Shown piece after piece: positions 8,801 through 15,503 of a DNA stretch of 24,136 bases. The stretch's first letter is position 1. Each line of letters begins with the position of its first letter. The stretch is from positions 1-24,136 of the forward strand of contig JBHJOP010000107.1 of the NCBI GenBank assembly GCA_050329575.1, read 5' to 3'. The notes under the pieces are model-generated. The model was not told the origin of the DNA. It was given only the letters and a program-made list of their open reading frames with translations, and did no database searches. The DNA comes from JAUXFS01 sp050329575. Lineage in GTDB: Bacteria; Pseudomonadota; Alphaproteobacteria; Rhodospirillales; Defluviicoccaceae. Position numbers and translations under genes: made by a program.

Positions 8801-11038
8801 GCGAGTGCCGTCGAAATAGAGCCGCCAGTCCCAGCGATCGGGCGGGATCTCGCGGATCGCGTCGACCGTGTCGAGGATGTTGTGCCAATAGTCCCGCGTC
8901 GACCTGGCGCCCGGCAGCATGCAGCCGATGCCGATGATCGCGACGTCGGCCGGCCGTGGCGCGGCCTCGGCGGCGAGCCGGCGGCGCGGCTGCACCCGTT
9001 CGGCGAGCAGCGCCACGGCATCGTCGCTGACCGACCGGTGCAACGCGGCGATCGTCGTCGGTCGGCTGATGATCGCGGCGACCTGCCCGACCATGAACAT
9101 GCCGCCGGCCACCTGATCCTCGGCGGGGACCGCCGACAGCGCGGCGCTGTCCGGGGTGAGGCGGGCGAGGCCCTTGGCCGCCATCCGCAACCGCCCCAGA
9201 TTGAGAGTCTCCAGCCGTTCCCGGATCTCTTCCGCCGGTCGGCCGGCCTTCTCCATGTCGCGGCGCTGCCGCCAGAAATCGAGCACGAACGGGGTCACCG
9301 CGCAGCGGCTGGCGTGCCCGGGGCCGGTCACCAGGCCAACCGTCTCGGTGCATTCGACGGCGACCTTCTGGAACGTTTCGGTGATCGAGCCCGACTGCAC
9401 CGCCTCTGCGGTGAAGACGTAGCCGGTGCCCATCAGGAATCCGACCCTCACCCCCCGTTCGACCAGCGGCACCGCCATGATCGCCGCGATCGCCGCCGAC
9501 CGCGCATCGTGGATGCCACCGGCGAACAGGACGTGGATCCCGTCCGCCTCGCGGCGCACCGCCGGATGATCGACCAGCGTATCGACCATCCGCCCCCACA
9601 GCACCAGACTGCTGATCGGCCCGATGTGGCCGCCGCACTCGCGGCCCTCGAAAATGAAGTGCCGCGATCCCTGCTCCAGGAACTGATCGAGCAGCACCGG
9701 CGACGGCACGTGCAGATAGGTCCGGATGCCGGCGTCCTCCAGTTCCTTCGCCTGGTCCGGGCGGCCGCCGGCGATGATCGCGAACGGCGGCTTGCTGTCG
9801 CGCACCGCGGCCCGCTGGTCCTTGAGGATCTCCGGCGGCACGAAGCCGAGCAGCCCGACGCCCCACGGCCGCTCGCCGAGCCGCGCGCTGGTCTCCCGGA
9901 GCAGCGTACCGACCGCCTCTCCCTTCATCAGCGACACCGCGACCATCGGCAGGCCGCCGTTTGCGGCCACCGCCTCGATGAACGCCGCGCGGTCGCTGAC
10001 GTGGGTCATCGGGCCCTGGACGATCGGCAGCCGGGTCCCGTGGGACCTGGCGAGCGCCGCGCCCGGACCGAGGATGTCGAGCTCCAGCGTGCGCTGCGGA
10101 CGCCGCGCCTGCTCGGTCTCGATGGCGCGCAGCACGCCGCCGACCGAGCCGAACCGCTCCGCCCACTGGACGCAGACGGCGGCGTCCTGGCCGAGCGGCG
10201 GGATCAGGCCGTCGTCGAGGCGCGTTCCCCAGCCGATGCGATCCGTCACCGTCGTCAACGGCAGATCCTCGCGGAGGACGCGGTTCTGCACCTCGCGGGC
10301 TTCGCTGCGTCCGGGGACCGACCAGATCCGCAGGTGCTGTCCGCTCTCCCGCCCATCGAGGAGCAGGGTCTCCTGGCCGGTGAAGAACCGCAGCCGCGGG
10401 GCGAGCTCGTCGCGCAGCGGCGAATCCCGGAGCAGCAGCAGCTGATCGTCGAGGACGACGCCGGCGGCGCCGCCGACGCTCAGGGCCGCCGCCGAGTGGA
10501 TGTTGATGCCGCCGCGCACGTAGACCGGCAGGGGAGTCCGCTCGACGATGTGCTGGAACAGGACGAAGCTCGTCTGCTCGCCGATGCGGCCGCCGGCTTC
10601 GTGCCCCTTGAGCCACAGGCCGTCGATGTCGGCGGCAAGGTGCGCCATCGCCTCGTCCCAGGCGCTGATCTCGACCATCACCCGGCCGCCGCCGGCGCGA
10701 AAGCGATCGCGGGCCGCGACGAGGGTCGCCGCCGTCGCCGGATCGAGGACGAGGTAGCCGAGCCCTTCGTCCCGGTAGGCGAGCGCCAGCGCCAGCGTGC
10801 TCTCGTCGGCCTCGAACAGTTTCAGGCCGAACGGCGCGCGCGCATGGCGGGCCATCCGTCGCAGCGCCTCGTCGACGTCGGCGTTCGCCATGCCGAGTTC
10901 GGCATTGAGCACCCCGATGCCGCCGGCGCGCGATCCCGCGATGGCGATGGCGGGATCGGCGAGGCGCGCCGGGTTGAGCACGAACGTCACATGAGGGGAC
11001 TGCCCGACCTCGTCGTTCCAGTGTGATCTTCCGTCCAC
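2693..11038 (-). CDS. PUFA-synthase-like type I megasynthase: NMO-NMO-KS-AT-ACP-KR-DH (2781 aa)
   Basis: Start is GTG at 11038, with GAGGG 7 nt upstream; no better start is seen. Domains in order: two nitronate-monooxygenase/FabK-like FMN barrels, residues about 17-300 (GGRIG) and 325-625 (GGHIG), the likely enoyl-reductase part as in PfaD; KS about 695-1140 (Cys886, His1021, His1061); AT about 1255-1600 (Ser1363 in GHSYGEY, His1468 in AGFHSP, malonyl-type look); an Ala/Pro-rich linker; one ACP about 1843-1920 (Ser1878 in LGIDSIKRVEIL, a PfaA-type motif); KR about 1968-2410 (GGARGIT, Ser2360, Tyr2373, Asn2377); DH about 2505-2700 (HxxxGxxxxP at His2518, Asp2683 in DAALQ). All catalytic residues of KS, AT, ACP, KR and DH are present, so one polypeptide could carry out a full reduce-dehydrate-reduce cycle. 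PfaA normally has several ACPs and a separate PfaD; here there is one ACP and a fused reductase. A strong internal start at 5881 means this ORF may be two proteins. The product is inferred to be lipid-like. Confidence 0.93.
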   Translation of the reverse strand: MDGRSHWNDEVGQSPHVTFVLNPARLADPAIAIAGSRAGGIGVLNAELGMANADVDEALRRMARHARAPFGLKLFEADESTLALALAYRDEGLGYLVLDPATAATLVAARDRFRAGGGRVMVEISAWDEAMAHLAADIDGLWLKGHEAGGRIGEQTSFVLFQHIVERTPLPVYVRGGINIHSAAALSVGGAAGVVLDDQLLLLRDSPLRDELAPRLRFFTGQETLLLDGRESGQHLRIWSVPGRSEAREVQNRVLREDLPLTTVTDRIGWGTRLDDGLIPPLGQDAAVCVQWAERFGSVGGVLRAIETEQARRPQRTLELDILGPGAALARSHGTRLPIVQGPMTHVSDRAAFIEAVAANGGLPMVAVSLMKGEAVGTLLRETSARLGERPWGVGLLGFVPPEILKDQRAAVRDSKPPFAIIAGGRPDQAKELEDAGIRTYLHVPSPVLLDQFLEQGSRHFIFEGRECGGHIGPISSLVLWGRMVDTLVDHPAVRREADGIHVLFAGGIHDARSAAIAAIMAVPLVERGVRVGFLMGTGYVFTAEAVQSGSITETFQKVAVECTETVGLVTGPGHASRCAVTPFVLDFWRQRRDMEKAGRPAEEIRERLETLNLGRLRMAAKGLARLTPDSAALSAVPAEDQVAGGMFMVGQVAAIISRPTTIAALHRSVSDDAVALLAERVQPRRRLAAEAAPRPADVAIIGIGCMLPGARSTRDYWHNILDTVDAIREIPPDRWDWRLYFDGTRGVRDKIYSKYGGFIDEVAFDPVRFGMPPNSVSSIDPMQLLTLVAVERALEDAGYRDRRVREWETTSVVIGWSGGLGELGIQYGARAEIPRSFPDTGPVTLDYLPEWTEDSFAGLLPNVAAGRVTNRFNFGGANYTIDAACASSLGSVYQAVLELETGRSDLVFAGGVDTVQGPFGFLCFSTAHALSPTGRCRTFDASADGIVISEGVAVVALKRLADAERDGDRIYAVIKGIGASSDGRAKGLTAPLPAGQQRALRRAYAQAGFSPATLGLIEAHGTGTVAGDRAELETVIGILEESDAPPASCSIGSVKTLIGHTKSTAGAAGLVKAALALHHRILPPHFGVSDPNPVFKAPGCPLFLNQAARPWVRHPRHPRRAGVSSFGFGGTNFHVALEEYDGEYRRWARPASRDVWPGELLVWRAPDKAALTARLTPLLGALGNGATPDLAALSKALLTTLPERGVTIATVTGSPVDLRDKLAGALRYFETMNGQNPLPAGVYFVREPAQPAAKIAVLFSGQGSQYPDMLRELATVFPELSGTLERADGVLSVTPTFRERPIPLLSRLIYPPDRFGDADEAAARAALTSTDVAQPALGAVEAGLWALLRAMGLNPDMVAGHSYGEYAALHAAGVLDLDDLLRVSEARGRFIAEATRDGELGSMAAVGTGRTDVMALVGDIPDLVCANFNAPQQTIVSGTREAIDQAVARLESKEIWVARLPVAAGFHSPLMRPAQQPLAAFLQDVTWRSPGIPVYANTTGHPHAADPAEIRALLAGHLTEPVLFMDMVENMYAAGARLFLEVGPKSVLSDLTRSILGGRPHLSTSMDGNGGGLVGFLHALAGLAAYNVPLDFSPLFRGRRIDDVGIDELTAPRSPEPLPKSAWLVHPAFARRAGTSGRTTPAAQRASGPETSVLAPPAGSASLSHHTPGADTDARPAAGIERPGAYDTEENSEAQQGKPSISHQHGNDQHKYNIEERPMPNDFSTMGSAGLSSVDHTMSEYYRTMRQFLQTQERLMTLYLSGSAGDLHSLPPALGNLSYGEPALPAVEPTPALGLRQPAVQPLHEAPPAAPVAAAAPVVAPAPPAAATTTDTAAAGTAAAAIDVKQLLLKLVSDRTGYPEDMLDLGQNIEADLGIDSIKRVEILGLLRKQLAGPVGEALRTDMETLAKAPTLQSILDVVETRVGKDTPRPFELAGEGQSEIGAPLPRFIVEAHPEPVDDVPLDPPADGVFVITADDRGVGEALAARLASDGAHPRLLPAAVLHDEGTLARWLAEQVAGRTVRGVVHVAPVAAPDIPETATLAHWQERTEADVKALFPLLRLTADRLGKGGRVIAVSALGGLFGRDALRHPGVRRRFPVAAGNVGLIKSLSLEWPDCRCKAVDVDPSLPPEQLAAQIHQEIRLPGGRREVGYPEGRRTIFRTVPASLGPRPAPERRPAADWVVLAIGGARGITAECLRDLAAGRMTLVLVGSSPCPETEEPAVTACADASALRRHFADRAKAEGRTLRMVEVERAVRGALRDREIRANIADFRRVGATVDFRAVDMRREVDVAALLADLYDHYRRIDAVLFGAGIIEDALIINKGQDSVARVVDTKVDSALALVRHLRPDTLKYLTFFTSVAGRYGNRGQTDYGAANEILNRLAWWLQGEWGPAVKVSALNWGPWSHTKFGPGMVTPETRRQFEERGVRLVDPEPGRWLVMQDLTAAPIDEVEVIAGESPWEYFEAEHGALVRDRRAGSRPDRRFPLLQTAVVPPLNGGDRSLGKVVDLVSDPYLDDHRLDGVPVMPFACALETMAEAAEALIGGTVGEMRDVRRFVGVTLDRGRQPIDITVHPTAAEGEYLVELRSVAGETRRLAYSAICVVGSGLAESPPSADRGDPNAGAIDIGRAYNEWLFHGPVLQTITGVSSLDERRLAAGLRPTRPRDFYPPAVDAAWCFDPGVIDAALQLILVWSRAVRNTTPLPARIGRLRRFGSAPLDPCLSLVMDFATPVAEPVTLCRFAVVDASGRLRYQADDCETVASPELNRLGGGWARGRPRELSA
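5879..5910 (-). promoter_or_regulatory. Strong internal ribosome binding site with AT-rich leader and off-frame tandem TAA
   Basis: Read on the minus strand, an AT-rich stretch (ATAAATATAATAT) leads into CGAGGAGAG and, after a short spacer, ATG at 5881. In the neighbouring reading frame there are two TAA stops in tandem, at 5906-5904 and 5900-5898, just ahead of the Shine-Dalgarno. A stop, an A/T-rich spacer and a Shine-Dalgarno are what one expects between two genes, yet the main frame runs straight through. Confidence 0.7.
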
Positions 11039-11092
11039 GGACCTACCCTCTTCCGAAACAGGCTTGTTCTATGTTTTCTGGGTTTTCTGTGT

Positions 11093-11623
11093 TCAGGCAT
11101 CGGCCGGCCGATCCTCTCCGCCGTCCTCGTTCGCATGGCGGTCTACGGTCCCGTCGCCGGACCACGCGCCGCCGTCACCGTTCGAAGCGTAGTGCTCGAG
11201 ACCTTCGATCTGCACCAGCGTCTCTTCCAGCGCCGCCTCGAGGAAATCCGCCCGGAACTGCAACTTCTGGCGGTAGCGGGCGATCTCGTCCGGGCTGCTC
11301 GAGGTCGTCAGGGTCTCGGAGATCCCGGGTTTCCAGAGGTCTTCCTTGCCGAGTCCAGCGCCTTCGATCGCCTTCTCGACGGATGCGCGTCCGCCCTGGA
11401 AGTCGCGCCACAGCTTGGCGGCCAGCTGCTTCAGGCCGGGATCGAACGAGAGCTCGCTGAAGCGGACCGGCAACGGCTCGCCGCTCTCGTCCAGCTTGGC
11501 CCCGAATTCCGGTGCCAGGAACGACGTGGCTGCCGCCTGAAGGTCGGCATCGCCGGCCGACCCGGTCTCGTCAGCGGCCGACGGTCTCCCTCCCCGTGTG
11601 CGCGGTTTGCGCCGGGTCCCCAT
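11093..11623 (-). CDS. Hypothetical protein, 176 aa, between sulfotransferase and megasynthase
   Basis: I do not recognise this family. The frame is open up to 11839, but ATG at 11623 is chosen because GGAGGGAAGG lies just upstream and the residues before it look non-coding. The N-terminus (residues 1-12) is basic. Residues 30-100 are mixed and contain several Trp and Phe (RFSELSFDPGL, LWRDFQ, EDLWKPG). Residues about 110-143 are predicted to form a long amphipathic helix (RYRQKLQFRADFLEAALEE), and the tail is Gly/Asp/Glu-rich and probably disordered. There is no signal peptide, membrane segment or obvious catalytic motif. It ends 54 nt before the synthase start and is very probably co-transcribed with it. 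An accessory or scaffold role for the megasynthase is a guess from position only. Confidence 0.75.
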   Translation of the reverse strand: MGTRRKPRTRGGRPSAADETGSAGDADLQAAATSFLAPEFGAKLDESGEPLPVRFSELSFDPGLKQLAAKLWRDFQGGRASVEKAIEGAGLGKEDLWKPGISETLTTSSSPDEIARYRQKLQFRADFLEAALEETLVQIEGLEHYASNGDGGAWSGDGTVDRHANEDGGEDRPADA

Positions 11624-11845
11624 GTCCTTCCCTCCATCCCTGCCGGGGCGTTCCCGCCCGACCTCGTTTCGCCCGGGCTGCCCGTTGATCCAGCCGCCCC
11701 TCGGCCGGTTTCCGATCGGCCCTTGCCGATTTCCTCTCCGTAGAGCCATGCGACCGCTCCCCTCCGGCGGACGCATGGAATGTCCTACCGACACCCTGGG
11801 CCAATATACTCCACTTTCGCCCGCGAATCGACGCCCCATCCGAAG
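11624..11845. other. Intergenic spacer inside the PKS operon, no gene seen
   Basis: This 222-nt gap is the longest inside the minus-strand operon. It holds the Shine-Dalgarno for the downstream gene and a TATATT hexamer (minus strand, around 11805) that could belong to a promoter, but no convincing -35 partner was found. A separate promoter for the synthase genes could sit here; the sequence does not prove it. Confidence 0.3.
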
Positions 11846-12778
11846 TTAATGATAACCGAACTGCCGTGCCAGTTGCACGACACGCCGATGAAAGCCGCGA
11901 CCATCGGGTCTCCAGTCCACCGGTCCCTCCAGACTCAGGTGCTTGCTGACATGGGGACGGAGCTTCGGCGCTTTCAAGAAGTTTGGGTCGTTGCCGCGCG
12001 GGGCGTTGGGCGGTCCCATGCAGGCGTAGGGCGAGTCCTCGGGATGTCTCATTCGTTCCAACGCCGGTTCGGAGGCGGAGATGCCGAGCCAGTCGCAGAT
12101 CCCGGCGAGGACGCGATCGGGATCGGCCATGAACTCCTCGCCCCGGACCCTAATCCAGCGATCGCGCGGCACCAGGCACAGCATCCGCAGGATGCGGACG
12201 TGGGCGTCGTGCCACAGGACCTGCGGATCCAGCACCGGAACCGCTCCCGACCGGTCGATGGCGTTCTGGTGGAACGCGAGGATCCCGAATTCGGGAATCC
12301 GCATGAACGACTCGCACTGGCTTCTCGGGTGGCGCAGGAAGTGGATGAACCGGGCCTGCGGGAAGGCGCGCAGGATGCGATCCAGATACGGCTGTCGCGA
12401 GGTGTAGATCGGGCTCTTGTCGACCAGCCGGCGCGGGCTCACCTTCGCGCACAGTTCGCGATAGACCTCGGCCGTGGTGCGGGCGATCCGGACTCGCCCC
12501 CAGCGCTCGGCCAGCTCGATGCCGTCGATCGTCTGTTCGCCGGCATAGAGTTGCGCCACCGCCCGCAGCACGCCCTGCCGGCCCCAGAGCCGCCACAGCG
12601 TCTGCGTCATCTGCGGCGCGCGCGACGGTCCCAGCCAGAAATCGCGCATGCTCTCCGCCTGGAACAGGTTGAGCTCGGGCATGCCGTACAGCTCGGGATG
12701 CTGGCCGAGGACGCCGCAGAACAGCGACGTGAAGGAGCGGGGCGGGGCAAGGACGATGAGGGGATCTTCGATCTGCAT
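11846..12778 (-). CDS. Sulfotransferase family protein (310 aa)
   Basis: The family transfers a sulfuryl group from PAPS to hydroxyl or amino groups of small molecules, lipids or sugars. ATG at 12778 is chosen because the fold begins at once with a beta strand and P-loop-like 5'-phosphosulfate motif (LAPPRSFTS, residues 10-18). The longer open frame upstream overlaps the preceding gene and reads as antisense-like sequence. Further support: LVDKSP at about residues 118-123 and the 3'-phosphate-binding segment FLRHPRSQCESF near residue 150, with Arg149, Arg152 and Ser153. The Shine-Dalgarno is weak. The preceding stop lies 35 nt upstream, so translation is probably coupled to the alkaline-phosphatase-superfamily gene. 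Placement in a PKS operon suggests the polyketide or its glycolipid is the acceptor (inference). Confidence 0.88.
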   Translation of the reverse strand: MQIEDPLIVLAPPRSFTSLFCGVLGQHPELYGMPELNLFQAESMRDFWLGPSRAPQMTQTLWRLWGRQGVLRAVAQLYAGEQTIDGIELAERWGRVRIARTTAEVYRELCAKVSPRRLVDKSPIYTSRQPYLDRILRAFPQARFIHFLRHPRSQCESFMRIPEFGILAFHQNAIDRSGAVPVLDPQVLWHDAHVRILRMLCLVPRDRWIRVRGEEFMADPDRVLAGICDWLGISASEPALERMRHPEDSPYACMGPPNAPRGNDPNFLKAPKLRPHVSKHLSLEGPVDWRPDGRGFHRRVVQLARQFGYH

Positions 12779-12813
12779 GTGGTCGGTCGGCGAGGCCGGC
12801 TCACCCCTGGCCG

Positions 12814-13644
12814 TTACGGTCTCGGCCCCTCCATGTACGGCACTTCGAAGCATTTCTCGTGCATCACCGGGCCGTGTCCGAAATAGTTCCCCTCGCCGAA
12901 GAGCTCGCCATGGTCGGACGTGACGATGAAATAGGTCTCGTCCGGACACTTCTCGAACAGATTCCCCAGGAGTCCATCAATGTACTCAACAGACTCTATC
13001 TGTTTCCGGTGCAGGTATTTCATCGCATCCGCCGAGAAGAACTCTGGCTCCCGTTCGGGCGACTCGTGGCTCCGGACCAGCACGTCGTCCATGTTCTTCA
13101 CGACCCCATGCAGTCCCGAGATCCGCGGCAGATCGGCATCCATCAGCCGGTAGGGGTAGTGGGTCTCACCGAGATTGAAGAAATAGAAATGCGGGCCGGG
13201 GGTGGAGAAATCGATCTCCGCGACCATGCCGGCGAAATCGTTGTGGTTCTCCATCAGCCGGTAGTCGTCGAAACCGCGGCTGAACCCGGCGTAGGCGTTC
13301 AGCACCGGCATCGAGACGCGGGCGATCGTTCGGTAGCCGTGATCCTTGAGCACCTTCGGCAGGCATAGTTGCGGCACGAACGTCTTGAACGACAGGTTCG
13401 GGATCCCGGTGCGGTCGATCCACTTGGCGAATTCCTTCTTGTAGACCTCGGACGCGAAGACGCCCTTCGGGCTGGTATGCGGAACCTGCCCCATCAGGAA
13501 GGTCTGGTGGGAGGGCGACGTCCACGACGCGAAACTGTACCGTCGCTCGGCGGTCCCGACCCGATCCATGTTGGGGGTGTCGGCGGCGACGAAGCTGTCG
13601 TAGCGGCAGCTGTCCATGACGATGAAAACGAGGTGTCGTGGCAT
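12814..13644 (-). CDS. Alkaline-phosphatase-superfamily hydrolase/transferase, sulfatase-fold (276 aa)
   Basis: The N-terminus LVFIVMDSCRYDSF carries the metal-binding Asp typical of the sulfatase/phosphodiesterase fold. The C-terminal part has VTSDHGELFGEGNYFGHG with Asp244, His245 and His257, the second metal cluster, and NLGETHYPY contains another conserved His (162). The nucleophile position reads T-S-P-S-H (residues 42-46) where true sulfatases have C-x-P-S-R. The formylglycine cysteine is therefore absent and Thr42 would be the nucleophile, as in phosphoglycerol- or phosphoethanolamine-transferases. It has no signal peptide or membrane segment, so it is probably cytoplasmic. At 276 residues it is short and stops soon after EVPYMEG. 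ATG at 13644 follows a weak GAGAG. Function could be phospho- or sulfo-ester chemistry on the product; the substrate is unknown. Confidence 0.85.
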   Translation of the reverse strand: MPRHLVFIVMDSCRYDSFVAADTPNMDRVGTAERRYSFASWTSPSHQTFLMGQVPHTSPKGVFASEVYKKEFAKWIDRTGIPNLSFKTFVPQLCLPKVLKDHGYRTIARVSMPVLNAYAGFSRGFDDYRLMENHNDFAGMVAEIDFSTPGPHFYFFNLGETHYPYRLMDADLPRISGLHGVVKNMDDVLVRSHESPEREPEFFSADAMKYLHRKQIESVEYIDGLLGNLFEKCPDETYFIVTSDHGELFGEGNYFGHGPVMHEKCFEVPYMEGPRP

Positions 13645-13800
13645 CGCTCTCGTGCACTCTCCGCCATCTGTCCGGGCGATCCGACCCTCGCGCGCGAGGC
13701 GACCGCGCGCGGGCCGGGCGCACGGCCGGCGTTCTCGCCATCGGGTCCGGTCGCCGCGGGGCCCGCTCGTGGGGACCGCGGCACCGTTCTCCGGAGGGGA
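13645..13800. other. Short intergenic spacer with a 12-bp palindrome
   Basis: The 156-nt gap between the TPR gene and the sulfatase-fold gene contains a perfect palindrome, CTCGCGCGCGAG, at 13687-13698, and other GC-rich self-complementary stretches. No T-tract follows, so it is not a clear terminator. No gene is seen. Confidence 0.3.
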
Positions 13801-14997
13801 TCAGGAGGCCGCCGCCAGTTGTCCTGGGGTCTTGTTGCGCGCCGCGCGTGACGTCACCGCCCGCAGAATGGCGGGCCGGAACCGGTCGAGCAGCCGCTGC
13901 CAGTCCTGTTCGGCGAGCTTCGTACGGGTGTCCTCCTGAACCTTCCGGATCTGGGATCGATACTGTTCCGCGAGGCTCAGCCAGTCGGCGGCCCCCTTGC
14001 CGGCCGGTTCTTTCTCGAGCGAGCCGAGGATCTCGTCGCTGTTGGCCCGCCGCAGCAACGCCGCCCGATAGGACTCCACCGCCTCGCGATACTTGGCTTC
14101 GGCGAAGAAGACGTCCCCCTGCAGCTTGTGGACCACCCCCGCCATCGCCCCGCGCCGCGGGATCGTTTTCAGGATGTCGCGGGCCTCGTCCTGCTTGCCC
14201 TGCTGGACGAGCGCATCGACCAGTCCGACCTTGGCGGTAAGCCGCTTCGGCCGGCGTTTGAGGACCTCCCGGAACGCCGCCTCGGCGCCCTCGAGGTCGC
14301 GGGAATTGAGCCGCAGTCGCCCCAGGGTCGCCCATGCCGCCGGGTCGTCCGGCCGCCGCTCCAGCGCCTGGCGCAGCAGGCCGGCTCCCTTCTCCGTCAT
14401 CCCTTGCTGATCGTACCAGTTGGCCAGCATGACGGTGGCGCCGCGGTGCTCCGGCCTCATCTCGAGCAGTTCCTCGACATCGGCGATCGCCCCCTTGCCG
14501 TCGCCCGCCCGGTTGCGTAGCCGGGCCCGTAACAGGCGCGCCGGAACGAGCTGCGGGTCGATCTCGAGGGCGTCGCTGAGGCGGGAGACCGCGATGTCGA
14601 ATTCGTTGCGGCGGCTGGCGACCTGGGCAAGCCCGACATGGACCGCCGGCAGCTTCGCATCGAGCTTGGCGGCGGCGGTCAGCGACGCCTCCGCGGCGTC
14701 GAGATCGCCCTGCCGCATCCGGCAGACGCCGATCAGGTAGTGGGGCTGCGCCTGCATCGCATCGAGCCCCCTCGCGCGCTCGAAATAGCGGATCGCATCG
14801 TCGTAGAGCCCCTGGGCCTGAAGCACCAGACCGAGCCCCATGTGCGCGCTGTAGGAATTGGGGTCCCCGGAGAGGATCCCCTCCAACTCCTGCTGCGCCT
14901 CCTTGAACCGCCGTTCGCGGATCAACGCGTTGGCGAAAACCATCCGTTCACGTTGGTCGGCGCTCACGCGCCTGACCTTTGGCGTCCACTCGGCCAT
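13801..14997 (-). CDS. Tetratricopeptide-repeat protein (398 aa)
   Basis: ATG at 14997 is chosen over the GTG at 15036 because GAGGAGG lies 5 nt upstream of it. From about residue 15 to 320 the protein is a run of roughly nine 34-residue TPR units (for example AHMGLGLVLQAQGLYDDAI, HYLIGVCRMRQGDLDAAEAS, AWATLGRLRLNSRDLEGAEA), each with the usual small residues at helix contacts. The C-terminal 70 residues are charged and helical (LSLAEQYRSQIRKVQEDTR). There is no signal peptide or membrane anchor. TPR arrays are protein-binding scaffolds. As first gene of the minus-strand operon it could hold the tailoring enzymes or megasynthase together, but no partner can be named from sequence. Confidence 0.88.
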   Translation of the reverse strand: MAEWTPKVRRVSADQRERMVFANALIRERRFKEAQQELEGILSGDPNSYSAHMGLGLVLQAQGLYDDAIRYFERARGLDAMQAQPHYLIGVCRMRQGDLDAAEASLTAAAKLDAKLPAVHVGLAQVASRRNEFDIAVSRLSDALEIDPQLVPARLLRARLRNRAGDGKGAIADVEELLEMRPEHRGATVMLANWYDQQGMTEKGAGLLRQALERRPDDPAAWATLGRLRLNSRDLEGAEAAFREVLKRRPKRLTAKVGLVDALVQQGKQDEARDILKTIPRRGAMAGVVHKLQGDVFFAEAKYREAVESYRAALLRRANSDEILGSLEKEPAGKGAADWLSLAEQYRSQIRKVQEDTRTKLAEQDWQRLLDRFRPAILRAVTSRAARNKTPGQLAAAS

Positions 14998-15036
14998 CGA
15001 AGCCTCCTCATCCCGGTTCTTGTCGTCGGGCGGCAC

Positions 15037-15066
15037 ACTCTAAGCAAAAGCCTCTCCCCGTTTCAA
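15037..15066 (-). promoter_or_regulatory. Possible sigma-70-type promoter for the minus-strand operon
   Basis: On the minus strand TTGAAA (15066-15061, 5 of 6 matches to TTGACA) is followed after 18 nt by TAGAGT (15042-15037, 4 of 6 matches to TATAAT). The predicted start of transcription would give a leader of about 30 nt to the ATG at 14997. Recognised by eye only. Confidence 0.35.
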
Positions 15067-15450
15067 CCATCCTTCTCGGCCGATGCCCGACGGAGGCCGC
15101 GTACATGGGGGCAAAGGCCCGAGAATGCAAGCGGTTATCGACGCCGGCAGACGGCGCACGCTTGCCCGGATCGGCCGCATCCGATATGCTTGCCGACCAA
15201 GTGGACGGCTTGCGCCGGGCGCGCCCGGCCAGAGATCGGGCACGATCAGTTGCGGGCCCGCGGCGGCCGATCATGGTGTTGCGCCGCGAGGTCGGGATAC
15301 ATCGCTCGCGAACACAAGAGACGATCGACTGGGATCATCTGCGGGGGTACGAACCCTTCGATGCCGGGTCGTCCTCGGCCGCGAGCGGCGGGGACGGCGG
15401 ATGGCTGCGGCCAGACACTCCGGGGTGCGAGGCTCCCGCGCGGTAGCCCC

Positions 15451-15503
15451 CGGACATAGAACAGCCCCCGGGACACAAGCCCGGGACACAAGACGGACAT
15501 AGA
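15451..15503 (+). repeat. Nested leader repeats upstream of the radical SAM gene
   Basis: CGGACATAGA occurs at 15451-15460 and again at 15494-15503. Between them CCCGGGACACAAG occurs twice in tandem (15467-15479 and 15480-15492). All four copies share a GGACAYA core. Because CCCGGG is its own complement, 15467-15485 can fold as a 6-bp GC hairpin with loop ACACAAG. It ends about 20 nt before the Shine-Dalgarno GAGGAGG at 15505-15511. Confidence 0.75.

Noticed and set aside
6635..11026. Plus-strand open frame of 1463 codons opposite NMO/KS/AT
   Set aside because: Strikingly long, but its translation is His/Arg/Gln/Asp-rich with no recognisable fold, while the minus strand shows intact catalytic motifs throughout.
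11624..11839. N-terminal extension of the 176-residue protein to 248 residues
   Set aside because: The extra 72 residues are Arg/Gly-rich and unlike the rest, and ATG 11623 has a strong Shine-Dalgarno.
15083..15502. 139-codon frame in the divergent intergenic region
   Set aside because: No Shine-Dalgarno; Arg/Gly/Ala-rich translation without structure; it covers the repeat leader of the radical SAM gene.
15451..15503. CRISPR-like array
   Set aside because: Repeat units are 10-13 bp with almost no spacers and only two copies each; not a CRISPR structure.
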